From contig NZ_JPOF01000007.1 in NCBI RefSeq assembly GCF_000733755.1, positions 248,001-312,000 on the forward strand: a stretch of DNA of 64,000 nt, written 5' to 3'. Origin of the DNA: Lachnoclostridium phytofermentans (GTDB lineage: Bacteria; Bacillota; Clostridia; Lachnospirales; Lachnospiraceae). The first letter of the stretch is position 1, and every line of letters starts with the position of its first letter. The translations under genes and the position numbers were made by a program. The notes below the pieces were generated by a model. The model was not told where the DNA came from. It was given only the letters and a program-made list of their open reading frames with translations, and searched no databases. This document shows positions 32,961-42,219 of this stretch, piece by piece.

Positions 32961-34496
32961 ATGAAAAGATTTTTAAAAAAGCTCGGAGCAGCAGTTCTTG
33001 CGTCTACTTTACTTCTATCAGGTGCCTATGTAGGAGCATCCAAGTTACCTGCAGAAGCGGTTTCTGCAAAAGAAACAAATGTTGTAGTACCGAACGGAGT
33101 GAAAACACCAAAGTATGTGTTTATGTTCATTGGTGATGGAATGAGTTATCCACAGATTCAAATTGCATCCAGCTATTTAGGGGCCTTAAAACAAGACCAA
33201 AAAAGTAACATACTATTAGGAAATGAATATCTAAACTTTATGAATTTTGATGTGGCAGGCTCTGCTGTTACATACGATTCTACCTCGTTTTGTCCAGATT
33301 CCGCATCTACAGCCACTTCATTATCGACTGGAAATAAAACCTACAGTGGAACAATCAACATGGATGAGACTAAGAAAATAGAATTTGAGACAATAACTGA
33401 GAAAGTAAAAAAACAGCTTGGTTATAAAGTAGGAATTATCACTTCCGTTAATTTAAATCATGCTACACCAGCAGCTTATTATGCAAAAGTAGCAAGCAGA
33501 AGTCAGTATTATGATATCGGACTTCAAATGGTGGAAAGTGGATTTGATTATTTTGCTGGTGGTGCATTATTACAACCAACAGGAAAGAATGGTGATCAGG
33601 AAGACATCTATAAGGTGGCTCAAAAAGCTGGTTACAAGGTGGTAAAGACACAGGCAGAAGCAGAAAAATTAACTGACAAATCAGGAAAAGCAATCGTTAT
33701 CGGTGAAAACCTTGCTGATGCGGACTCTTTATCTTATGATTTCGATCGTACAGAGAATGAATGGTCATTGGCAGATTACGTACAAAAAGGAATTGAAGTG
33801 CTGGATAATGAGAAAGGCTTCTTCATGATGGTAGAAGGCGGTAAGATTGACTGGGCATGTCATGCTAATGATGCAGGTTCTACCATCAGTGATACGTTAG
33901 CCTTAGCAGATGCGGTACAAAAGGCAATCGATTTTTATAATCAGCATAAAGAGGAAACGCTAATTATTGTAACTGGAGATCATGAGACTGGCGGATTAAC
34001 CATTGGCTATGCAGGAACCAATTATGATACATTCCTAACAAATCTAGAAAACCAGAAGATATCCTATGCAAAGTTTGACAGCGAATATGTTGCAAAGTAT
34101 AAGAGAAATAATACTACCTTCAATAATGTGTTAAAAGATATTAAAAAACTGTTTGGTTTGATGACATCCTCTGACCTAGCAGCAAAGAATAATCCAAAAT
34201 TAGTGCTAACGGAGTATGAACTTAACTTAATAAAAGAAGCTTATAATAAGACAATGGGTTATACAGCTAAGGAGAATACTCAAAGTGAGTACATCATGTA
34301 TGGTACTTATGAGCCATTAACTGTAACAATTACTCATATTCTTAACAATAAGTCTGGTGTTAACTTTAGTTCTTATTCTCATACTGGACTTCCAGTTGCT
34401 GTACTTGCACAAGGGCAAGGTTCCCAGATGTTTGAGGGTTACTATGATAATACAGTAATCTATGATAATTTAGCCGCTTTATTAAAAGTGAAATAG
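32961..34496 (+). CDS. Secreted alkaline phosphatase (PhoA family)
   Basis: A 511-residue phosphomonoesterase. A signal peptide (MKRFLKKLGAAVLASTLLLS) is followed by FMFIGDGMSYPQ (metal site), the nucleophile motif CPDSASTATSLSTGNKT, GKIDWACHANDAG and VTGDHETGG with metal-binding histidines. The SYSHTGLPVAVLAQGQGSQMF C-terminal part carries the last His ligand. It is full length. Ribosome binding site GGGAGGTCAAT precedes ATG 32961. A Pho-type promoter is not clearly recognisable. It is monocistronic and followed by a hairpin terminator. Confidence 0.93.
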   Translation: MKRFLKKLGAAVLASTLLLSGAYVGASKLPAEAVSAKETNVVVPNGVKTPKYVFMFIGDGMSYPQIQIASSYLGALKQDQKSNILLGNEYLNFMNFDVAGSAVTYDSTSFCPDSASTATSLSTGNKTYSGTINMDETKKIEFETITEKVKKQLGYKVGIITSVNLNHATPAAYYAKVASRSQYYDIGLQMVESGFDYFAGGALLQPTGKNGDQEDIYKVAQKAGYKVVKTQAEAEKLTDKSGKAIVIGENLADADSLSYDFDRTENEWSLADYVQKGIEVLDNEKGFFMMVEGGKIDWACHANDAGSTISDTLALADAVQKAIDFYNQHKEETLIIVTGDHETGGLTIGYAGTNYDTFLTNLENQKISYAKFDSEYVAKYKRNNTTFNNVLKDIKKLFGLMTSSDLAAKNNPKLVLTEYELNLIKEAYNKTMGYTAKENTQSEYIMYGTYEPLTVTITHILNNKSGVNFSSYSHTGLPVAVLAQGQGSQMFEGYYDNTVIYDNLAALLKVK

Positions 34497-34524
34497 CGAT
34501 AATAAAAGCAAATAGAAAACAGGA

Positions 34525-34560
34525 GGGATGCGAAAGGCTATGCTTTTTGGCATCCCTTTT
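34525..34560 (+). terminator. Intrinsic terminator after alkaline phosphatase
   Basis: GGGATGC (34525-34531) pairs with GCATCCC (34550-34556) followed by TTTT. Confidence 0.85.
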
Positions 34561-34697
34561 CTAGCAACATTGGATCTTATTATAGGGATTGATACGCTTA
34601 ACCTATAGAAAAGATGTCTGTAAACCTACGACGAAAAGGGTTTGCTTACCTTATCTAATCAATAGCAAGTGTGGTATAAAATTAGAGGAGAAGTGCA

Positions 34698-35846
34698 ATG
34701 AAGACTTGGACTAGGGAAAAGAAAAATTATTATGCTCCGGTATTTGTCAGCGTTGTGATATGTATCGTGCTATTTCTCATACCAACAGGGTATGAAGGAG
34801 CAATTATCTATCAAGGAACGGATCGTTGTACCGCGAAGGTCATTAGTGTCAATAATGACCGAATTATTGATACAGGATTAATTCGATCCGGAGAGCAGTT
34901 GTGTGAAATAAAGCTTTTGGGTGGTAAGTTTGAGGGGACTATAGTAGAAGGAATTAATACATTGAATGGTTCCCTTGAGAATGACAAAATATTTGAACCT
35001 GGGGATAAAGCCCTTGTCGTAATTGATTATGATGGCGATGAGGTACTGTTTGTTAACATGATTGACCATTATCGAATGAATAAAGAGATAATATTGGCGG
35101 TAGCCTTTGTTCTCTTCTTAGTATTATTTGCAAAAGATACCGGAGTGAGGGCAGTGCTATCCTTTCTGATTACCATTTTATCAATTTGGAAGGTATTAGT
35201 TCCGCTTTATCTAAAAGGGATTAACCCAATTTTTGCAGGATTACTTCTAACCATTTTTCTGACGGCGTTAATTATATCTTTAGTGTATGGATTTCATAAG
35301 AAGTTTGTAGCAGCGACTCTTGGAGCTATTATGGGAATTTTAGTTACTTGTATTTTAGGTATCATCTTTACAGATCAATTTAAAATTCATGGGGCGATTA
35401 TGACAAATTCCGAAAGTCTACTATATGCAGGCTATCAGCATCTTAGTCTGACTAAGATTTTTATGGCAAGCATTTTTATTGGTTCCTCTGGAGCTATTAT
35501 GGATTTGGCGGTAGATATTACAAGTGCTGTGAATGAGGTGGTACAAAAATGTCCGGATATTACTAAAAGAGAAGCCATAAAGTCTGGTATGAACGTCGGC
35601 AGGGCTGCAATGGGTACCATGACAACAACATTACTTCTTGCTTATTCTGGTGGCTATATTGCATTGTTAATGGTATTTATGGCACAAGGCACTCCGATTT
35701 ATAATATTTTGAATTATAAATATGTGTCCTCAGAAATTTTAGACACGATGGTAGGTAGCTTTGGACTTGTTTTAGTTGCTCCATTTACAGCGATTGCGGC
35801 AGGTATTTTACTAACAAAAAAAACAGAGGATAATCAAAAAGGATAG
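34698..35846 (+). CDS. YibE/F family integral membrane protein
   Basis: A 382-residue YibE/F protein with an N-terminal membrane segment, an extracytoplasmic domain (residues about 35-125), then seven predicted membrane segments. Motifs of the family include HLSLTKIFMASIFIGSSGAIMDLAVDITSAVNE and the KSGMNVGRAAMGTMTTTLLLAYSGGYIALLM segment. Transport function is suspected but unproven. It is preceded by AGAGGAGAAGTGCA. A closely linked partner YibF gene is not seen, so this single gene covers the fused family. It is placed alone between the phosphatase and the ara region. Confidence 0.8.
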   Translation: MKTWTREKKNYYAPVFVSVVICIVLFLIPTGYEGAIIYQGTDRCTAKVISVNNDRIIDTGLIRSGEQLCEIKLLGGKFEGTIVEGINTLNGSLENDKIFEPGDKALVVIDYDGDEVLFVNMIDHYRMNKEIILAVAFVLFLVLFAKDTGVRAVLSFLITILSIWKVLVPLYLKGINPIFAGLLLTIFLTALIISLVYGFHKKFVAATLGAIMGILVTCILGIIFTDQFKIHGAIMTNSESLLYAGYQHLSLTKIFMASIFIGSSGAIMDLAVDITSAVNEVVQKCPDITKREAIKSGMNVGRAAMGTMTTTLLLAYSGGYIALLMVFMAQGTPIYNILNYKYVSSEILDTMVGSFGLVLVAPFTAIAAGILLTKKTEDNQKG

Positions 35847-36240
35847 GGGTGCAACATAGATTTGCTACTCAACTTTTTCTGGTAGTATCAGATATGTGAA
35901 TAGATTTGATAGAAATAAGCGTTTTCATGTAAATAAAAACAAGAAGTACGTACAAGAGAGAACCTTAAAAAAGTCAAGTTGTATCCTTTACTTCTATTCA
36001 GTATAATGATAATATGGCTTTAATAAAAGGTTCTCCTTTTGCATTGGAAATGAATTATCGGAACATGATGTTATGTAAGATAATTGTTCTATAAGAAATT
36101 ACCTATAAATTCCGATAGAAGGTGTTCCTTTTACAGTGTGAAGTCACCTTTGCAAGAATAATCTATTTATGAAAGCATTGAATGTATTTCAAATAATAGA
36201 AAACATTACAGTATTATGATACATAATTAGGAGGAATGGT
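35847..36240. promoter_or_regulatory. araB control region
   Basis: Three elements are visible. A near-consensus catabolite repression site (12 of 14 to TGWAANCGNTNWCA) lies at 35914-35927. An AraR-like operator centred on GTACGTAC (35946-35953, flank ...TACAAG) lies at 35942-35957. A promoter TTGTAT (35979-35984), 17-nt spacer, TATAAT (36002-36007) lies beyond. The leader to ATG 36241 is about 227 nt and contains a degenerate hairpin cluster (36054-36142). Confidence 0.7.
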
Positions 36241-37836
36241 ATGGGTAAAGAAATGAAAGATGCGATTCTTACAGGAAAAACAACACTTGGAATAGAGCTT
36301 GGTTCCACAAGAATAAAAGCTGTTTTAGTGAATGAAGAAAATGAGCCAATTGCATCAGGAAGCCATGACTGGGAAAATCAATATGTTGATAATGTATGGA
36401 CCTATCATCTGGAGGATATCTGGAGAGGCGTTCAGGGTAGTTATGAACAGATGACAAACGATGTGATGGCAAAGTATGGCGTTGAGCTGACAACAATAGG
36501 TGCTATTGGTTTTAGTGGCATGATGCATGGCTATATGGCTTTTGATGAAGCGGGAGAATTACTTGTACCATTTCGGACTTGGAGAAATACAATTACAGGA
36601 CCAGCATCTGAACAGTTGACGAAAGTATTTCAATATCAAATACCACAACGCTGGAGTATTGCCCACCTATATCAGGCTATTTTAAATGGAGAATCTCATG
36701 TAAAAGATATTAGATTCCAGACAACATTAGCAGGATATATTCACTGGAAGCTTACAGGGGAGAAGGTATTAGGAGTCGGAGAAGCTTCTGGAATGTTTCC
36801 AATTGATATACAGACCAGAGAATTTAATAAAGGAATGATAGGTCAATTTGATGAACTAATTTCATCTTATCAATATCCTTGGAAGTTAGAAGATATTCTT
36901 CCAAAAGTATTAGTTGCAGGTGAGTCAGCAGGAGTATTAACGGAAGATGGAGCAAAACTTCTTGATGTCTCAGGCAAATTAAAAGCAGGAATTCCGCTTT
37001 GTCCTCCAGAAGGGGATGCCGGAACGGGTATGGTGGCAACCAACAGCGTTGCAAAGAGAACAGGTAATGTTTCTGCAGGTACGTCTGTGTTTGCAATGGC
37101 TGTACTAGAAAAAGAGCTTTCCAAAGTATACGAAGAAATTGACCTTGTGACCACCCCAAGTGGAGACCTTGTAGCAATGGTACACTGCAATAACTGTACC
37201 TCTGATTTGAATGCCTGGGTTTCAATCTTCAAAGAATTTGCTTTGGCAATGGGCATGGAAGCTGATATGTCAAAGATATTCTCAACTCTATATAATAAGG
37301 CCTTAGAGGGAGATGCAGAGTGTGGTGGATTACTGGCATACAATTATTTTTCAGGAGAACACATTACGCATTTTGAAGAGGGACGCCCATTGTTTGTTAG
37401 AACACCAGAAAGTAAGTTTAACCTTGCTAATTTTATGAGAGTCCATCTGTTTACTGCACTTGGTGCTTTGAAGATAGGTCTTGATATCCTGGTTAAGCAA
37501 GAACAGGTACAGTTGGATGAGATTTATGGTCATGGTGGTTTATTTAAGACGAAAGATGTTGGACAAAAGATTATGGCTGGTGCAATTAATGTACCTGTAT
37601 CTGTTATGGAGACCGCTGGGGAAGGTGGAGCATGGGGAATTGCAATCTTAGCTTCTTATATGATTCGAAAAGCAGAAGGTCAGACATTAGATGATTATCT
37701 TTCTAAGCATGTGTTCGAGGGAAAGACTGGTAGCAAGATGCAGCCAGATCCAAATGATGTAGAAGGATTTGAGCAGTTCATCAAACGATATATCAAAGGT
37801 CTTGAAATTGAGCGAAAAGCAGTGGAGTTGTTGTAG
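36241..37836 (+). CDS. araB: L-ribulokinase-type FGGY sugar kinase
   Basis: A 531-residue FGGY-family kinase (two actin-like domains). It has [14 protein letters not shown] near the N-terminus, the catalytic-loop region [37 protein letters not shown] and [16 protein letters not shown] near the C-terminus. Clostridial ribulokinases belong to a subgroup like this. Its location next to araR and araA points to L-ribulose 5-kinase. Xylulokinase or another pentulose kinase is possible. ATG 36241 is 6 nt after AGGAGG. Candidate AraR and catabolite-repression sites lie upstream. Confidence 0.82.
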   Translation: MGKEMKDAILTGKTTLGIELGSTRIKAVLVNEENEPIASGSHDWENQYVDNVWTYHLEDIWRGVQGSYEQMTNDVMAKYGVELTTIGAIGFSGMMHGYMAFDEAGELLVPFRTWRNTITGPASEQLTKVFQYQIPQRWSIAHLYQAILNGESHVKDIRFQTTLAGYIHWKLTGEKVLGVGEASGMFPIDIQTREFNKGMIGQFDELISSYQYPWKLEDILPKVLVAGESAGVLTEDGAKLLDVSGKLKAGIPLCPPEGDAGTGMVATNSVAKRTGNVSAGTSVFAMAVLEKELSKVYEEIDLVTTPSGDLVAMVHCNNCTSDLNAWVSIFKEFALAMGMEADMSKIFSTLYNKALEGDAECGGLLAYNYFSGEHITHFEEGRPLFVRTPESKFNLANFMRVHLFTALGALKIGLDILVKQEQVQLDEIYGHGGLFKTKDVGQKIMAGAINVPVSVMETAGEGGAWGIAILASYMIRKAEGQTLDDYLSKHVFEGKTGSKMQPDPNDVEGFEQFIKRYIKGLEIERKAVELL

Positions 37837-37889
37837 GAGATTCTTATTATGCTCAGTAAGAATTTAACTGTAAGAATTCAACTGTAGGT

Positions 37890-38015
37890 TACAACAATAA
37901 AATCCAACAATAAATTACAACAATAAATTCCACAACAATAAATTCCGCAACAATGTATTACAACAATATATTATAACATTATATTACAACAGAAAATTAC
38001 AACAGTATATTACAA
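37890..38015. repeat. Degenerate tandem array of ACAACAATAAATT
   Basis: About eight units of 13-17 nt, core ACAACAATAAATT, in the araB-araR gap, followed by a terminator. This is one of three AT-rich short-unit arrays in intergenic DNA in the window. Confidence 0.7.
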
Positions 38016-38040
38016 GTAAAAGATATAATAATATTAGGGA

Positions 38041-38085
38041 AGAACAACACTTTTGAGACCGTACCAAGCAGTGTTGTTCTTTTTT
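38041..38085 (+). terminator. Intrinsic terminator of araB
   Basis: AGAACAACACT (38041-38051) pairs perfectly with AGTGTTGTTCT (38070-38080), followed by T to 38085. Confidence 0.9.
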
Positions 38086-38095
38086 AAAAAAACAA

Positions 38096-38126
38096 CTTGT
38101 ATCTTAAAACATACAAGCAATATAAT
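38096..38126 (+). promoter_or_regulatory. araR promoter with overlapping CTTGTAT inverted repeat
   Basis: TTGTAT (38097-38102), an 18-nt spacer and TATAAT (38121-38126). CTTGTAT (38096-38102) and ATACAAG (38111-38117) form an inverted repeat with an 8-nt gap that overlaps the -35 region. The TACAAG half sites resemble those of the AraR-like box near araB, suggesting autoregulation. Confidence 0.65.
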
Positions 38127-38193
38127 GAATATAAGGATGTAATTAGGAAGGAAAATACCGTTACACTAATGCAAGCGTAGGAATGGAGTTGAA

Positions 38194-39300
38194 ATGAAGA
38201 TCGATAAAGGTAAAACGAAATATTATGCGTTAATGGAAGAGCTGAGAGAAGACATTGTATCAGGAAGAATTAAAGAAGGTGAGAAGTTACCTTCGGAGAA
38301 TGAACTATCAGCACAGTATAAGATTAGTAGACATACGGTCAGACAGGCACTCTCTATTCTTCAGAGCGAAGGGTTTGTAGTAGCAGAGCATGGTAGAGGA
38401 ACATTTTGTTCCAAACGATTGCAGACAAGAGCTGGTACCAAAAATGTTGCAGTAATTACGACCTATCTATCCGATTATATCTTCCCAAGACTAATTCAAG
38501 GGATAGATCGAATTCTGACGGCAAATGGATACAGTATTATCTTAAAAACCACAGGTAACAGCCGTAACAATGAGGCAAAGTGTTTAGAGGATATTCTAAC
38601 CAAAGATATTGAGGGGCTTATCATAGAACCAAGTAAGAGCCAGATGTATTGTAAACATGCTAAGTTATATGAGGAACTTGATCAATATAAAATTCCTTAT
38701 GTCTTTATTCAAGGGTGTTTTACACAGATGGAGGATAAACCACATATTTTAATGGATGATTGTAAGGGTGGCTATATGCTAACCAAACATCTAATTGAAC
38801 TTGGACATCGACATATTGCTGGTGTATTTAAAGTGGATGATAGTCAGGGGAAGGAACGGCATAAGGGATATGTAAAGGCTCTTCAAGAAGCAGGCATTCT
38901 TTATGATCCTGATATGGTGATTTGGTTTCATACGGAGGATCGTATCAGTAAACCAACCAATACGATTGCGATGATGGTAGATCGTCATGTCCTTATGGAT
39001 GGTATTGTCTGTTACAATGATCAAATTGCACTTGAAGTGATAAGAACCTTAAGATCAAAAGGGTTAGAGGTACCAAAAGATATATCAGTAGTCGGCTATG
39101 ATAATTCATTAATCGCGCAAGATAGCAGAGTACGACTAACCACAATAGCTCATCCTCAGGAAAAGCTCGGGGAGATGGCAGCAGAATTACTACTAGAGAA
39201 GATGCGTGGAATTTCGGATGAGGAGAGTATGATAACAAGACTAATTGAACCGGAACTTATTGTCAGGGAGTCCACTAGGTCAAGATTTAATCAAATATAG
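38194..39300 (+). CDS. araR: GntR-HTH/LacI-sensor regulator AraR
   Basis: A 368-residue repressor with an N-terminal GntR winged helix (YYALMEELREDIVSGRIKEGEKLPSENELSAQYKISRHTVRQALSILQSEGF) and a LacI-type periplasmic-binding-like sensor (IDRILTANGYSIILKTTGN to SVVGYDNSLIAQD). This chimeric layout is typical of the Bacillus AraR family, which senses L-arabinose. It sits just upstream of araA, whose AGGAGG overlaps the araR stop. Candidate operator half sites TACAAG lie upstream of araR and of araB. Confidence 0.9.
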   Translation: MKIDKGKTKYYALMEELREDIVSGRIKEGEKLPSENELSAQYKISRHTVRQALSILQSEGFVVAEHGRGTFCSKRLQTRAGTKNVAVITTYLSDYIFPRLIQGIDRILTANGYSIILKTTGNSRNNEAKCLEDILTKDIEGLIIEPSKSQMYCKHAKLYEELDQYKIPYVFIQGCFTQMEDKPHILMDDCKGGYMLTKHLIELGHRHIAGVFKVDDSQGKERHKGYVKALQEAGILYDPDMVIWFHTEDRISKPTNTIAMMVDRHVLMDGIVCYNDQIALEVIRTLRSKGLEVPKDISVVGYDNSLIAQDSRVRLTTIAHPQEKLGEMAAELLLEKMRGISDEESMITRLIEPELIVRESTRSRFNQI

Positions 39301-39311
39301 GAGGTATAGTG

Positions 39312-40808
39312 ATGAGTACAAACAAGAATTACAAGTTTTGGTTCGCAACTGGTTCTCAGGATTTATATGGAGACGAATGTCTTCGTGTGGTTGCAGAACA
39401 CTCAAGAAAAATGGTGGAAGGGATGAATCAATCTGGGTTATTACCATTTGAAATTGTATGGAAGCCAACCTTGATTGATAATGCTTCGATTCGTCGTACA
39501 TTCAATGAAGCAAATCAGGATGAAGAGTGTGCTGGTGTGATAACCTGGATGCATACATTTTCACCAGCAAAGTCATGGATTCTAGGACTACAAGAATATC
39601 GCAAGCCATTGATGCATTTACATACTCAGTTTAATCAGGAAATTCCATATGATACGATTGATATGGACTTTATGAATACAAATCAATCCGCACATGGAGA
39701 CCGTGAATTTGGTCATATTGTGAGCCGAATGGGAATAGAACGTAAAGTTATCGTAGGCTTTTGGGAAGACAGGGATGTTTTAAAACGTATTGCAAGCTGG
39801 ATGAGAACAGCAATTGGTATTATGGAAAGCAGTCATATTCGTGTAGTTCGCGTCGGAGATAACATGAGAAATGTAGCGGTAACCGAAGGCGATAAAGTAG
39901 AAGCTCATATTAAATTTGGATGGGAAATTGATGCCTATAACATTACAGACATCGCAGAATATGTACAGGAAATTAAAGAAGCAGAGATCGATACCTTAGT
40001 AGAAGAATACTACAGCAAATATGATATTATCTTAGATGGTAGAGACGAGCTTAATTTCCGTAAGCATGTGGCTGCACAAGCAAAGATTGAGTTAGGATTC
40101 GAAAAATTCTTAAAAGATAAGAATTATCACGCAATTGTAACGAACTTTGAGATGTTAGCTGGTTTAGAACAGCTCCCAGGGTTGGCTATCCAACGTCTGA
40201 TGGAAAAGGGCTATGGTTTTGGGGCGGAGGGAGACTGGAAAACCGCAGCAATGGTTCGTTTAATGAAGATTATGGCAGCTGGTACAAAAGATGCAAAAGG
40301 AACCTCGTTTATGGAGGATTATACCTATAATCTAGTGCCTGGAAAAGAAGGAATTTTACAAGCACATATGTTGGAAGTTTGCCCTACGATAGCAGACAAC
40401 AAACCATCCATACGAGTTTGCCCTTTGACCATGGGGAATCGTACCGATCCAGCTAGGTTGGTATTCACCTCTAAGCCAGGTCATGGTGTTGCTACCTCCT
40501 TGGTTGATTTGGGGAATCGTTTCCGCTTAATCATCAATGATGTTGAGTGCCATAAGCAAGATATTCCGATGCCAAAACTTCCTGTAGCAACAGCATTTTG
40601 GACCCCAGAACCTAATTTATCAACTGGTGCTGAAAGCTGGATTCTTGCTGGTGGTGCACATCATACTGCATTTTCTTATGATTTAACTTCAGAGCAAATG
40701 GGTGACTGGGCTGCTGCAATGGGAATTGAAGCTGTATATATTGATAAAGATACAACAATTCGAAATCTAAAAAATGAGCTACGCTGGAACTCTATCAGTT
40801 ATCGCTAG
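39312..40808 (+). CDS. araA: L-arabinose isomerase
   Basis: A 498-residue isomerase converting L-arabinose to L-ribulose. Family signatures are FWFATGSQDLYGDECL near the N-terminus, WMHTFSPAKSWILGL, LHTQFNQEIPYDTIDMDFMNTNQSAHGDREFG, TNFEMLAGLEQLPGLAIQRLM, GFGAEGDWKTAAM and MLEVCPTIADNKP. The GTG at 39309 is bypassed because AGGAGG at 39299-39304 is 7 nt from ATG 39312. It follows araR within 12 bp, so it is cotranscribed. No araD lies in the window. Confidence 0.97.
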   Translation: MSTNKNYKFWFATGSQDLYGDECLRVVAEHSRKMVEGMNQSGLLPFEIVWKPTLIDNASIRRTFNEANQDEECAGVITWMHTFSPAKSWILGLQEYRKPLMHLHTQFNQEIPYDTIDMDFMNTNQSAHGDREFGHIVSRMGIERKVIVGFWEDRDVLKRIASWMRTAIGIMESSHIRVVRVGDNMRNVAVTEGDKVEAHIKFGWEIDAYNITDIAEYVQEIKEAEIDTLVEEYYSKYDIILDGRDELNFRKHVAAQAKIELGFEKFLKDKNYHAIVTNFEMLAGLEQLPGLAIQRLMEKGYGFGAEGDWKTAAMVRLMKIMAAGTKDAKGTSFMEDYTYNLVPGKEGILQAHMLEVCPTIADNKPSIRVCPLTMGNRTDPARLVFTSKPGHGVATSLVDLGNRFRLIINDVECHKQDIPMPKLPVATAFWTPEPNLSTGAESWILAGGAHHTAFSYDLTSEQMGDWAAAMGIEAVYIDKDTTIRNLKNELRWNSISYR

Positions 40809-40930
40809 AAATAGACTGTGAATGAATAAGTCATCCATAGGGAATTGAAAGATGAATGTGGTAAGCTTCGTAAGGAATTGAGTAATGAATGTGGCATTTT
40901 TAAAATACTAATCTTGAATTCATAATGAAA

Positions 40931-40980
40931 AGACCGCTAAGCGAAAGTTTAATCACAGCTTGGCGGTCTCTTTGGCTTTG
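40931..40980 (+). terminator. Hairpin terminator after araA
   Basis: AGACCGCTAAGC (40931-40942) pairs with GCTTGGCGGTCT (40958-40969) with one G-T pair, followed by CTTTGGCTTTG (weak T-tract). Confidence 0.7.
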
Positions 40981-41043
40981 TATCTCATCAATTCGTAGAT
41001 TTGACAGTAGTTTCAAAAAAAATAGTAATGTATAATTTTCTTC

Positions 41044-41988
41044 TTAGTATATGGTAAATGTGTTATTGCTTTTTTTCGAGATATAGAGTGCTTTATCCGC
41101 CATATTAAATAATTCATTAAAATTTGTAGACTGTTCTGAATAAAGAGATATACCAACACTCATAGTAATGTGATGACAAGAATCCTCATATTGTAATAGT
41201 TGGTGTAATTTCACATGTAGGAAATCACGATCAGGTATGTCACGAATTAAGATTAGAAACTCATCACCACCAAATCTTCCAATCACATCTGTTTTACGAA
41301 AGACTTTCTTTAAATGATGAGAAACTGACAGAAGAACTCTATCACCTTCCACATGACCATAGGTGTCATTAATTTTTTTGAAATGATCAATATCTATTAA
41401 AACTAATGCATGATTTTGGTGAGAAAAGTGATGTAATATACGTGAGATACGTTTTACCGTGGTATTTTTGTTATACAAACCAGTAAAGCTATCTAGGCAC
41501 ACTTTTTGCTCTAATTCATCGGCTTTTGCTTTCATCTTACTAATATCAGTGATAACACCAATCATATGTATCGGAATTCCATTTTTTAATATGGGGGTGA
41601 CATCAAGTTTACACCAGATATACTCAGTATCCCCAGCTTTCATTCTTGCATTGTAACTTGTTGATTCACCTCGTAAAATACAAGTGAAAGCATTATCTAT
41701 TACAGAAGCATCCTCTGGATGTGAAAAATAGTTTGTCACAGCTTTCTGATATTCCTGTGGGCTTAGGAAGCTATAAGCTTTCACGTCCTCTAATATTTGA
41801 GCACCAGACACACCAAAGATATCCTCTGAGTTTTCAAAGAATGTATATAATTGATTCACTAAGTCAACTTCAAAAACACAGATTTTGGAGGCTTTTAAAG
41901 CAATCGAAAAACGTTCCTTGTAATGTAATAATTCTTGTAGTAGTTCATCCTTATCTTTATCTTGATCAATTGAGATATTCATCGGCAA
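41044..41988 (-). CDS. PAS-GGDEF diguanylate cyclase
   Basis: A 314-residue soluble diguanylate cyclase. An N-terminal PAS domain with PAC motif (about residues 30-150, CKLDVTPILKNGIPIHMIGVITDISKMKAKADELE) is followed by a GGDEF domain (about 165-314) with an intact RFGGDEFLILIRD motif. No membrane segment is visible, so it is cytoplasmic. The I-site (RxxD) is not obvious. It lies opposite in orientation to the rhamnose operon and has an upstream region with a hairpin at 42102-42127. Confidence 0.92.
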   Translation of the reverse strand: MPMNISIDQDKDKDELLQELLHYKERFSIALKASKICVFEVDLVNQLYTFFENSEDIFGVSGAQILEDVKAYSFLSPQEYQKAVTNYFSHPEDASVIDNAFTCILRGESTSYNARMKAGDTEYIWCKLDVTPILKNGIPIHMIGVITDISKMKAKADELEQKVCLDSFTGLYNKNTTVKRISRILHHFSHQNHALVLIDIDHFKKINDTYGHVEGDRVLLSVSHHLKKVFRKTDVIGRFGGDEFLILIRDIPDRDFLHVKLHQLLQYEDSCHHITMSVGISLYSEQSTNFNELFNMADKALYISKKSNNTFTIY

Positions 41989-42101
41989 TTCCTTCCTTGA
42001 ATTCCTTTGTGATGTTTCTCGGTTTTTAACATTTTTATTTTATCACAAGATTTTAGAGTGTTCAACTTAGAATTCCAAGGGATTCAATCTACTGCAAAAA
42101 C

Positions 42102-42138
42102 GGACGTAATTCTTAGAAGCTACGTCCTTATCTTTTTT
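42102..42138 (+). terminator. Hairpin with T-run upstream of rhaB
   Basis: GGACGTA (42102-42108) pairs with TACGTCC (42121-42127), followed by TTATCTTTTTTATC. On the plus strand it reads as an intrinsic terminator in a region with no preceding plus-strand gene. It may therefore be a leader attenuator or a fortuitous structure. Confidence 0.5.
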
Positions 42139-42219
42139 ATCCTGCAATACTATAATGAAATTAGGACAATAATAGTCCACCGTATCCAATCAATCATACA
42201 AGGTAAAGGGGGTTTCATT

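Noticed and set aside
36824-37343. Long minus-strand frames inside araB
   Set aside because: They are shadows of the FGGY kinase reading frame and have no ribosome binding sites.
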